The notes beneath the pieces were generated by a model that saw nothing but the letters and a program-made list of their open reading frames with translations, did no database searches and was not told the origin of the DNA. A DNA stretch of 13,815 nucleotides from Geobacter sp. (GTDB taxonomy: Bacteria; Desulfobacterota; Desulfuromonadia; Geobacterales; Geobacteraceae), in the NCBI GenBank assembly GCA_003857395.1, contig RPRC01000172.1, positions 1 to 13,815 of the forward strand, in the 5' to 3' direction. Both the position numbers and the translations under genes were made by a program. Shown here piece by piece: positions 1-7,436 of this stretch. The stretch's first letter is position 1. The number at the start of each line of letters is the position of its first letter.

Positions 1-1
1 C

Positions 2-751
2 AAGGGGATTGCCGAATACCAGCAGGAGCACAAGCTGGGCGACCTCCGCGGTCTGAGCGTCGAGACTGCCCAACAGTACCTTGCCGACCGGGCAGCAACG
101 GTCTCCCAGAAGACCCTTGACCTCGACCGCCAGGCAATGCAGATGCACCTGGGGGTACGGCTCGACGTGGTGAAGAGCGAACGGGAGACCCACCTCTCCA
201 CCAGGAGCTACACCGCCGCCCAGGTGGAACGGATCGCGTCCGCCCAGTCGGAACGAAACAGCCTGGCTACCCGTATTGCCCATTGTGCCGGTCTCCGTGC
301 CCATGAACTCCTGACCATCAGGCCTACAGAGGAAAGACCATCCTCCGGCCACCGGGAGTGGAGCGCGGAGCGCTTCACCGGCCGGGAGGGTGAGCGGTAC
401 ACGGTTGAAGGGAAAGGGGGCCTGGTGCGGGAGGTCCTGCTGTCGATGGAGCTGGCGCAGCAACTGGAGGCGACCCGGCTGGATGAGCCGCGAGAGGTAA
501 CCGACAGGGAGGTGCATTACACCCAGCATTATGACCTGGCCGGCGGCCAGGCCTGGAGCCAGAGCTTCACCGCGGCGAGCCAGCGGGAGCTTTCCTTTTC
601 CAACGGTGCGCACGGTCTCCGGCACAGCTATGCCCAGGAACGGATGGAGGAGCTGCAGCTGCGGGGGGTCAATTACGAGGAGGCAAAAGGGATCGTTGCC
701 CAGGAAGTGGGCCACTTCGACAAGGACACAACGGAGGCATATCTCAGATGA
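2..751 (+). CDS. Tyrosine recombinase / integrase, 5'-truncated by window edge
   Basis: This is the C-terminal part of a tyrosine (phage-type) recombinase, which cuts and rejoins DNA at specific sites through a covalent tyrosine intermediate. The reading frame is open from base 2, giving 249 visible residues, and the real start lies outside the window; the ATG at 137 is internal. Visible residues 1-50 look like the helical core-binding domain. The catalytic set is complete: Arg99 in the GLRAHELL motif, Lys138 in the GKGG beta-turn, His204 and Arg207 in HGLRH, His238 in VGH, and nucleophile Tyr247 in EAYLR at the extreme C-terminus. The long insert after the first Arg box recalls the plasmid/ICE-type Integrase_1 group, from memory of the family. 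Its stop overlaps the next start (ATGA), so the two genes are translationally coupled. Its att site is not recognised. Confidence 0.9.
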   Translation, partial: KGIAEYQQEHKLGDLRGLSVETAQQYLADRAATVSQKTLDLDRQAMQMHLGVRLDVVKSERETHLSTRSYTAAQVERIASAQSERNSLATRIAHCAGLRAHELLTIRPTEERPSSGHREWSAERFTGREGERYTVEGKGGLVREVLLSMELAQQLEATRLDEPREVTDREVHYTQHYDLAGGQAWSQSFTAASQRELSFSNGAHGLRHSYAQERMEELQLRGVNYEEAKGIVAQEVGHFDKDTTEAYLR

Positions 752-1371
752 ATTACGCACGGATTGCGGTGATCATAGTCGTTCTGATCCTGTTCGCCCG
801 ACTCAACTGGTGGGTGCTGCCCCACCTGGCAATCGTCCATTTCGCCAAAGAGAATGCGCCTATCCAGGAGAGTGGTTATCTTCTCGCCCAGCATGAACAT
901 TTTAAGCTTAAGGGAATCACGGTAATCGATTTCCTTGAGCGGGGATGGTCCGGAGTACTTGCGGCGTGGCCCTATTTAATGATAGGGAGCTTGTTCGGTG
1001 TTGTGTTGGGTTTCTTTGCTGGGGACCAGGCCCGGCGGATACTGGCTATTGATGTGGCATCAAAGAGGGCCGTGAATGAAGCCGCGAAGTTGATTGAAGA
1101 AGCTCACAAGGTGGGTAACTTGGCCCAGTGCAGAGTGGCTGACGCCTGCAAGATGGAAAAAGACTTGAAATACCGATTGGAATTTCTGGAGAAGGTTGCG
1201 TATGCGCAGCAAAAAGAACGCAGCGAGCTTGAGAAGATGAAGGCAGGGCTGGAGGAAAAGGCACGTCGTGCGGAATCGACCGAAACCGAGCTGAAAAAGG
1301 CCAGGAACAAGATCCGGAGGCTTGAGGTAAAGATTGGACGGATGGAAAACGACCCTGTTGACGATTTCTAA
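748..1371 (+). CDS. Two-helix membrane protein with C-terminal coiled coil, function unknown
   Basis: I do not recognise this 207-residue protein. Two hydrophobic stretches are clear: residues about 5-28 (ARIAVIIVVLILFARL) and about 68-92 (WPYLMIGSLFGVVLGFFAG). Both look like membrane helices, separated by a polar loop of about 40 residues. From about residue 105 to 200 the chain is rich in Glu, Lys, Arg, Ala and Leu with heptad-like spacing and no prolines, which predicts a long coiled coil ending in an acidic tail. The start ATG overlaps the recombinase stop by four bases, so it is the second gene of that operon and its job is probably tied to the mobile element, for example as a membrane anchor or in transfer. 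That role is inference only. Confidence 0.75.
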   Translation: MNYARIAVIIVVLILFARLNWWVLPHLAIVHFAKENAPIQESGYLLAQHEHFKLKGITVIDFLERGWSGVLAAWPYLMIGSLFGVVLGFFAGDQARRILAIDVASKRAVNEAAKLIEEAHKVGNLAQCRVADACKMEKDLKYRLEFLEKVAYAQQKERSELEKMKAGLEEKARRAESTETELKKARNKIRRLEVKIGRMENDPVDDF

Positions 1372-1718
1372 TGATTCTGGTACATTTTGCCCATATAAAG
1401 CGTACCGTGACGCTTCGTCTCCTTGAGACACACGGACTGGCCCAGCAGAGCCGACCACGATGGTGAATCTGTCCAGGTTCTACCCACACCGGCACGCGTT
1501 GCAAAGGGTAGCAGCGGCGAACAGTCCCACGCTGAGAAATCTGGGGGCGAATCGGGAAGGTGACTTCTCGCGGTGGTCAATGACCATCGGCCACGGCAGC
1601 ATAGCTGACCGTATGGCAATCTAAAGCGGCGCGAAGACTGTCTTACGGTAGCGTTTATCTCATGTGGCACAGTTACAGTTTGCCCCCCATCTTTGTGCTG
1701 TGACCGCTCTGTCCCAAA
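1372..1718. other. 347-base intergenic region between convergent operons
   Basis: No convincing gene is present. The best small frame on the + strand runs 1460-1624 (54 codons, starting MVNLSRFYPHRHALQRV); it has no ribosome binding site and no recognised family, so it may be a fragment of an older element. Overlapping minus-strand frames (1046-1504, 1060-1458, 1368-1670) have no recognised motifs. The rightward recombinase operon and the leftward hsdR converge here, yet no clear U-tailed hairpin terminator is visible for either. Base composition is GC-rich like the recombinase side, not like hsdR. Confidence 0.6.
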
Positions 1719-1728
1719 TTATATGGGC
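1389..1728. repeat. 10-base perfect inverted repeat flanking the intergenic region
   Basis: GCCCATATAA at 1389-1398 is the exact reverse complement of TTATATGGGC at 1719-1728. The right arm contains the hsdR stop codon. The arms lie almost at the two borders of the gene-free stretch, so they could be ends of a small mobile insert. Neither arm extends beyond ten bases, and chance agreement over this length is possible (roughly a few percent by simple counting). Confidence 0.35.
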
Positions 1729-4712
1729 TTAACTTCTTGCAATCTGGCATAAACTTTTTTCAGCATCCACTCCCGAACAAGCCCGCCAAATGCCTTGTCT
1801 TCGACTATTTTTTCAAATATCTCCTGATTCTGATCCATTCGTTCTATCAGCTTGTTCAAAAATTGATCTTCAAATGCATACTTGAAGGTGTCAATTTTAT
1901 TGGCTTGCGCCTGTGTTTTCAGGGTTTCGTCCAATACAAGTTCGGCCTCAATCTGGTCGAAGAATAGTTTGTCTGCCTGCTCAAAATCGGTGCCGAACCT
2001 TTCATTCAAAACATCTATAATTTCAGACAGTACAGCCTTTTCTTCCTTTGCTCTTTTTATTCCAGCTTCCGTCAGCCCATCAAGCTCGTCGGGTTCATCC
2101 TTCTTCAGCTCGATGCTACCGTCTGCTATCTTCTGGAGGCGGTAATACTCCAGGGCAACCTCATCATTGAGCCGCAAAGTTTCAGCTAAATCCTTTTTCG
2201 GCAGCTTGGTTTGAAGCAGTTTTGCATATGCGTAAAACTTTTCAAAATCCGGCTCAATAAAGGGCATTATCTGAGCCAGGAAAGAATAGAGGTTGGTCCA
2301 GGTACGGAGGCTTTTCTTGAATTCGTCCTTATCTTCCTCCTTCTCAATAGCCCTGAACCTATCAACAGCGGGGTCAATGTACGCATACAGGTAGGACTGA
2401 TCTTTGGCCGTCAGCCTTCGACTATCCTTGAAATAGACCCTTGCAAAAGCTTCGATTTCCGATTGCCAGTAGATCTGTTTTTCGTCCAGTTTCCCTTTCA
2501 GATCGTAGAGGTGATTCGGGTCGGGCTCGGACGCAACCGTCGTTATTTCATAATACGGCTGGAATGCGGAAAGGATCGTTTCACGGTCGTTCACAAAGTC
2601 CAGCACAAATGTGTCTTCCTTGCCAGGGCAGGTTCGATTCAGCCGGGATAGCGTCTGTACTGCCTTTACCCCGGACAGCTTCTTGTCCACATACATTGTG
2701 TGTAACAGAGGTTGATCGAATCCAGTTTGATACTTGTCAGCAACAATCAGGATTTTGTATTCGTCCTTCGCAAAGATTTCCGGCAGTTCCCGTTCGCCAA
2801 ATCCAGTTAGAGACGGCTCGGCAACACCATCGGGGAAATCATCGTCAACAACCCTTCCGGAAAAGGCTACCAGCACCTTGATGTCTGTGTATTCCTTTGC
2901 TTTGATATATCGATTGAACTCGTCATAGTATCTCTTGGCATGAAGCCTTGAACCGGTCACCAACATGGCTTTGGCTCTGCCGCCGATTTTCTTTGCAACT
3001 ACCTTGCGGAAATGCTCGACGATGACCTCGGTCTTTTGGGCAAGGTTATGCGGATGCAGCGACACATATCTACCTATCGCCTGCGCCGCCTTTTTCTTGT
3101 TGAGCAAAGGGTCTTCCTCGATGGCCTTGGTCAGCCTGAAGTAAAGTTCATAGGTCGTATAGTTTTCCAGGACATCTAGAATGAACCCCTCCTCAATCGC
3201 CTGGCGCATCGAGTATAGGTGAAAAGGCTGCGGATTGTCTTCAGGGTCAGGAGTGCCGAACACGGCAAGGGTCTTGAATTTTGGTGTGGCGGTAAAGGCA
3301 AAGAAAGAGATATTCCGCTGCCTGCCCCTGGCCGCGCATGATTTTTCTACCTCTGCGTTGATTTCATCTTCATCATCAAAATCATCCTGATCATCCACGA
3401 CAGCTGCATCAAGCGATTGGGAAGAAAGCACCTCCTTCATTTTCTTGCTTGCTTCACCTCCCTGCGAGCTGTGTGCTTCATCGATGATGACGGCATATTT
3501 CCTGTCAGGCAAATCCCCCACCTTCTCAATAACAAACGGAAACTTCTGCAGGGTGGTGATAATAATGTGCGTTCCGTAGCTTATGGCAGCGGCAAGCTGG
3601 GAGCTGTCCTTGTCCACCTTCTGTACCACACCGGTTTTATGCTCGAACTGATAGATCGTGTTCTGGAGCTGGTTATCGAGCACCTTTCTATCGGTAACGA
3701 CAATGATACTGTCGAATATCCGTTCGTCCCGTTCGTTATGCAGACTGGATAGTCGGTAGGCGAGCCAGGCAATGGAATTGCTCTTGCCTGAACCGGCGGA
3801 ATGCTGAATCAGGTAGTTCTTCCCCGCACCGCTGTTCCTCGCGTCGTTGGTCAGCTTCCGGACGGAATCAAGTTGATGGTAGCGAGGAAAGATCATTTTC
3901 TCGCTTTTCTTCACTACTCCGTCGAATTCATACTCCTCGATTTGCAGATGAATAAAGCGCTGGATGATATCCAGCCAGCTATCCCTTGTCAGGACCTTTT
4001 CCCACAGGTAAGAGGTCTTGTAGCCATTGGGATTTGCCGGGTTTCCCTTGCCGTTACCGCACCCCTTGTTGAATGGAAGCCAGTAGGTTCTGTTCCCATC
4101 CAGCCGAGTCGTCATGTATACTTCGTCGGGGTCAACGGCGAAATGGACCAGGGCTCTCTTCTTGAAGGCAAACAGCAACTCCCGATTATCCCGGTCCTGG
4201 GCATACTGTCGTTTGGCATTGGATGCCGTCTGACCGGTAAAATAGTTCTTCAACTCCAGCGTTGCGATAGGCAAGCCGTTGAGTGTCAGCACCAGATCGA
4301 CCGAATTCCTGTTCTTGTCGCTGTAGTAGAGCTGCCGGGTCACTTTCAGAAGGTTTTGTGCATACAGGGCCAGCGTGTCCGGGTTCAGGCCGGACTCCGG
4401 CTTGAAAAAGGCCATCTGGAAACGGATACCGTAATCCACAAAGCCATTGCGGAGTACATCCAGTGCACCGCGCAGATCAAGTTCCTTGTACAGCCGCTGA
4501 ATGATGCGGTGCGGGCAGTCTGCGCCATGCACGGCCTCAAGCTTTGTCCACTTTTCCGCCTGGGTTGACCGGATGAAGTCGATCACGTCAGCCTTGAACA
4601 TCCCCAGCTCAACGCTGTAGTCATCGGCGCTCCCCTGGGTGTAGCCACCCTGCTCAACCAGGTTTTCGACGATGGCGGTTTCAAAGGTCTTTTCCGTGTG
4701 GATGTCAGTCAT
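1719..4712 (-). CDS. hsdR: Type I restriction enzyme R subunit (HsdR)
   Basis: This is the motor and nuclease subunit of a Type I restriction-modification complex, which translocates DNA past an unmodified site and cleaves it at a distance. It is 997 residues, normal for the family. The N-terminal PD-(D/E)xK nuclease is visible as Asp139 (SVDL) and Glu153-x-Lys155 in TLELK. The SF2 helicase core follows: Walker A HSAGSGKS at about 304-311, DEAH at 411-414, TATP at 474-477, an acidic insert at about 439-455, a late motif in KYQTGFDQPLL near 660-670, and motif VI QTLSRLNR at 686-693. The remaining C-terminal residues are helical and charged and would contact the methylase core. The start has an AAGGA box about 11 bases upstream. 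It is the last gene of the operon, 67 bases after the AlbA-domain gene. Confidence 0.97.
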   Translation of the reverse strand: MTDIHTEKTFETAIVENLVEQGGYTQGSADDYSVELGMFKADVIDFIRSTQAEKWTKLEAVHGADCPHRIIQRLYKELDLRGALDVLRNGFVDYGIRFQMAFFKPESGLNPDTLALYAQNLLKVTRQLYYSDKNRNSVDLVLTLNGLPIATLELKNYFTGQTASNAKRQYAQDRDNRELLFAFKKRALVHFAVDPDEVYMTTRLDGNRTYWLPFNKGCGNGKGNPANPNGYKTSYLWEKVLTRDSWLDIIQRFIHLQIEEYEFDGVVKKSEKMIFPRYHQLDSVRKLTNDARNSGAGKNYLIQHSAGSGKSNSIAWLAYRLSSLHNERDERIFDSIIVVTDRKVLDNQLQNTIYQFEHKTGVVQKVDKDSSQLAAAISYGTHIIITTLQKFPFVIEKVGDLPDRKYAVIIDEAHSSQGGEASKKMKEVLSSQSLDAAVVDDQDDFDDEDEINAEVEKSCAARGRQRNISFFAFTATPKFKTLAVFGTPDPEDNPQPFHLYSMRQAIEEGFILDVLENYTTYELYFRLTKAIEEDPLLNKKKAAQAIGRYVSLHPHNLAQKTEVIVEHFRKVVAKKIGGRAKAMLVTGSRLHAKRYYDEFNRYIKAKEYTDIKVLVAFSGRVVDDDFPDGVAEPSLTGFGERELPEIFAKDEYKILIVADKYQTGFDQPLLHTMYVDKKLSGVKAVQTLSRLNRTCPGKEDTFVLDFVNDRETILSAFQPYYEITTVASEPDPNHLYDLKGKLDEKQIYWQSEIEAFARVYFKDSRRLTAKDQSYLYAYIDPAVDRFRAIEKEEDKDEFKKSLRTWTNLYSFLAQIMPFIEPDFEKFYAYAKLLQTKLPKKDLAETLRLNDEVALEYYRLQKIADGSIELKKDEPDELDGLTEAGIKRAKEEKAVLSEIIDVLNERFGTDFEQADKLFFDQIEAELVLDETLKTQAQANKIDTFKYAFEDQFLNKLIERMDQNQEIFEKIVEDKAFGGLVREWMLKKVYARLQEVKPI

Positions 4713-4748
4713 GGGCGTGGTTTCCTTTTCGGGCCGGAAGCATTATGC

Positions 4749-4800
4749 AAATGTCTAAAAATGTCTAAAAAATGTCTAGCTAGACCGGTTTAGACATTTT
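4749..4800 (-). repeat. Phased TAGACATTT repeats with palindrome and hairpin between the AlbA gene and hsdR
   Basis: Read on the + strand, ATGTCTA occurs at 4751-4757, 4761-4767 and 4772-4778, with spacings of 10 and 11 bases, about one helical turn each. The inverted copy TAGACAT lies at 4791-4797. AAAATGTCTA (4769-4778) and TAGACATTTT (4791-4800) form a perfect 10-base stem with a 12-base loop. GTCTAGCTAGAC (4774-4785) is itself a perfect palindrome and contains the AlbA-gene stop codon. Read in the transcription direction, the hairpin is followed by T-rich DNA, so it could attenuate transcription into hsdR; the phased copies also suit a protein-binding array. It fills most of the only real gap in the operon. 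Confidence 0.65.
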
Positions 4801-6438
4801 CCAGACCTTACCCTCGGGATGAATAATCCCTTTGTTTTTGAGCTGTTGCAGGATATTCTTGATTTTATTCTTCTTCTGTTCTTCATCCAAGACATCGGGA
4901 AGTTTGTCTAAAAGTACCTTTTCGAAATCGGCTTTTTTCCCTTCCTCAAATTCGTTCAGATAATCGATGATTACCTTTCTGCAATAGTCGTCATCTATGC
5001 CGCGCTGCCTGATATAAGCGCTCCGGTCACCCGTCGCCTTGGCCACCGTTGCGGAAATGTGGAAATTCGGCTTTCTTCCCTCGATCAATCCCTTCGCCTT
5101 CAACAGTTTAATTTCGTCAGGCGCCAAGGGATGGTTCTTTGCCACCTTATCAAGGAGAATAATCTCTTCGAGGCGCAGATCCGGGAGCGTGGCAAGTTTG
5201 CGTGCATAGCTCATATCGAGCACTTTGCCGACTATGGTGACTTTCACCTGATCCGGCTTTAGTTCGTATTCCGGAAGGGGGAAATACTTCTTCCGCTGCA
5301 GCAAAAACATTTTTTTGATACCGCTGCCAATAGTATCAATCATATTGAGGTTTACCATCGCATCGGCCAGGAACTTGTTGCGATAGTACGGTGATGGAGC
5401 GTCAGAGAAAAGGACTTCGTTGATGCTGCGTGGGATAAAGGCTCCGGGATTACTGAAGGTCAGGTAGCCATCCTCTCGTTCAACAACTGTTATTCTCCCG
5501 CCGAGCGAATAGTCCTGGTGGGCGATGCAGTTGTTCAGCGCCTCTCTGATGATGTATGGCTCGTACTGATCCACCTCATCCGGGAAAAGGGTGCCGTCAG
5601 GGAGATAGCGATACTTCAGATTACGAATTTTAGCATAAACGGCCTCGGTGTTAAGAATCAGCGGACAACAGAAATGCTGGTAATCCTTTTCAATGTTGTC
5701 CCGATCCTTCAACACCCATGAAATTTTGCAGGTAGCCGGACTAATGAAATGTTCCGATTCCTCCTTGCCCAGCAGGATGATGGCGGCGCGGGTTATCTTG
5801 CCTTTAATGCAGACCTTTGCCTTGTTCAAAAAGATCAGGTCTTCCCAACCGACCATCTCCTCGGTTAATTTGGGGTTCTTGGTCTTGAAAGCCGACCGGG
5901 CTTTCAGGATGGCATCTGGTGACAGATCGTCCAGCGTTGCGTCATGACAGATGCCGGCACTCCAGTCCCAATCCGGACCGTGGCTGCGGATGCGTTCGAT
6001 CTCTTCCAGGTTGAGGGGAGAGAGGGATTCGCCGTCGCGTCCGTAGTAATGCCCTTCCCAGGCGATCGGTATCCCCTTGGGTGCGGCCGGAATCTGGAAC
6101 ATGAGCACCCTGCCTTCGGGCAGGACCATTTCGTGAATATCCACAAAAGTGATGCGATTCGTCGTCTTGTCAGCAATTTCCTTTTTCAGGGATTCAAGGG
6201 ATCTGCCATCTGCCCGGTAGTTGCTGCCGACAATTCGATGCGTCTTGTCATCAACGCCAAATACAAGCCAAGCGTTCTTGATCGTTTTCAGGTTGGCTTC
6301 GTTGGCGAGGGCGCTGAAATATTTGCCAATCTTCTCAAAAGGGAAGTCATTTGTTGCCTTCTTGAACTCGACGACTTCATTTTCAGACGTCATGCTTCTG
6401 AGATCGCTGAGCTTCTTGAGGAGATCAGAGGTTTTCAT
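4780..6438 (-). CDS. AlbA_2/Schlafen-type protein with HATPase_c_4-like domain, RM-associated
   Basis: This 552-residue protein has the layout of the AlbA_2 (Schlafen AlbA) plus HATPase_c_4 family, often annotated as an ATP-binding or putative transcriptional regulator and often seen within Type I restriction operons. The AlbA_2 domain covers about residues 18-145 and starts with the typical EVVEFK (Glu24, Lys26); it ends with the family's YYGRDGES and PLNLEEIERI. The GHKL-like part has the N-box EALNNCIAHQDYS (299-311), a NPGAF turn (330-334) and GSGIKKMF (371-378). The last 30 residues (ILQQLKNKGII) look like a winged helix. The start is set by an ATGA overlap with the upstream gene, with GAGGTGG just before it. 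The molecular role is not established; a regulatory or RNA/DNA-binding role in the defence operon is inference. Confidence 0.85.
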   Translation of the reverse strand: MKTSDLLKKLSDLRSMTSENEVVEFKKATNDFPFEKIGKYFSALANEANLKTIKNAWLVFGVDDKTHRIVGSNYRADGRSLESLKKEIADKTTNRITFVDIHEMVLPEGRVLMFQIPAAPKGIPIAWEGHYYGRDGESLSPLNLEEIERIRSHGPDWDWSAGICHDATLDDLSPDAILKARSAFKTKNPKLTEEMVGWEDLIFLNKAKVCIKGKITRAAIILLGKEESEHFISPATCKISWVLKDRDNIEKDYQHFCCPLILNTEAVYAKIRNLKYRYLPDGTLFPDEVDQYEPYIIREALNNCIAHQDYSLGGRITVVEREDGYLTFSNPGAFIPRSINEVLFSDAPSPYYRNKFLADAMVNLNMIDTIGSGIKKMFLLQRKKYFPLPEYELKPDQVKVTIVGKVLDMSYARKLATLPDLRLEEIILLDKVAKNHPLAPDEIKLLKAKGLIEGRKPNFHISATVAKATGDRSAYIRQRGIDDDYCRKVIIDYLNEFEEGKKADFEKVLLDKLPDVLDEEQKKNKIKNILQQLKNKGIIHPEGKVWKMSKPV

Positions 6439-7436
6439 TCATCCACCTCACCGTCAGTGTTCAACTCCTGCAGATACCTGGCGTAGGCGATTTCTTTCAG
6501 GATCGTTTTAACCTTCTGTTTGTCACCGTCGGAAAGCTCTCCCCTGATTTCTCCTTCAGGATAACATTCACGCATAAACTCCGTGTCGTGCTTGAAGGTT
6601 ACTTCAGTGATTTCTGCAAGCCTTTCTGGCAGTTCCAGGTCAGTAATGTCGAAGGTGTCGGGACTGAAATATCGCACTGAAGGCTTATTGTATTCGTTGT
6701 GCTCGCGACCCTGGAAACAGGGATTACCTTTGATGGACGGCCAGTAGATACCGAAGAATTCCGATTTGCCAGACTTGTACACCTTGGCGATCTGCAGGCT
6801 GCCTCCGACTTCGCGGATCGAAGAATCGACAGCAATGTCTCGCAAGACTCGGAGTGGTTCCATATCTAATTTTGAGTCCAGACTGTCCTCTTCAAGCAAC
6901 ATCAGGCGAAATCGATCTTTTGCATCCTTCTCGATGTCTATGTTTTTCGCTTCACCCATAAAAGTGTAGAAACGGGTTTTGCTTGAATCGCTGGTGAGTT
7001 CGTCAAAAAGAAATCCCTCTGCGGCTTCGGAATAGTACAGCTTCCAGATGCGGAAACTGTTCGACTGCCAGCACCAGCCGCCAAACAGGAATCGGGCGCT
7101 TCCGCGCAGTTCGTGAATATTTTCATCGCGAATTTCGGAGACGACCGTTTTGATGAGGCTGGTGAAGAGTTCGGAAACATGGTTGAGGATCTCGGAAATG
7201 CTGGTTTCCGGGTTTTCCAGCAGCTTATTGAACTGCAGGGAAGAAACGAGGTTGAGGATCAGGGGGTAGGCTCGTCCGGTTTGCCCGGCAAAGCAGAGCA
7301 GGCAATCCTTGCGGGGAAGTTCAAAAAGTTTGATGCCGTGGTCCCATTTTTCGCCGCCGGTGAGGGTGCTGTCGGTAGCGAAGACCAACTCATCCGTATT
7401 GTTTATCTGCCGTACCCATGCGGTGCAGAGCGTCAT
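6435..7436 (-). CDS. Predicted proteasome/HslV-fold Ntn hydrolase embedded in the RM operon
   Basis: I read this 333-residue protein as an N-terminal-nucleophile hydrolase of the proteasome beta/HslV superfamily. Thr2 follows the initiator Met directly, and Met before Thr is normally removed, exposing Thr1 as in HslV. ATDSTLTGG (20-28) matches the family's A-D-S-x-x-T-x-G strand, with Asp22 at the Asp17 position. IKLFELP (35-41) matches the KKLFQI-type strand, with Lys36 at the Lys33 position. CFAGQTGRAYPLI (48-60) matches the conserved AG-x-x-x-DA helix start. RFLFGGW (115-121), WKLYYSEAAEG (131-141), FMGEA (159-163) and the helix PLRVLRDIAVD with GGSLQIAKV (about 194-219) follow the later strands and helices in order. 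The GSG-type serine loop is not kept (Gly161-Glu-Ala). About 110 extra C-terminal residues are unassigned. Both ends overlap neighbours by ATGA, which fixes the start codon. Confidence 0.72.
   Translation of the reverse strand: MTLCTAWVRQINNTDELVFATDSTLTGGEKWDHGIKLFELPRKDCLLCFAGQTGRAYPLILNLVSSLQFNKLLENPETSISEILNHVSELFTSLIKTVVSEIRDENIHELRGSARFLFGGWCWQSNSFRIWKLYYSEAAEGFLFDELTSDSSKTRFYTFMGEAKNIDIEKDAKDRFRLMLLEEDSLDSKLDMEPLRVLRDIAVDSSIREVGGSLQIAKVYKSGKSEFFGIYWPSIKGNPCFQGREHNEYNKPSVRYFSPDTFDITDLELPERLAEITEVTFKHDTEFMRECYPEGEIRGELSDGDKQKVKTILKEIAYARYLQELNTDGEVDE

Noticed and set aside
3801..4568. 255-codon + strand frame opposite hsdR
   Set aside because: It is a shadow of the hsdR coding strand; the minus-strand frame carries the nuclease and helicase motifs.
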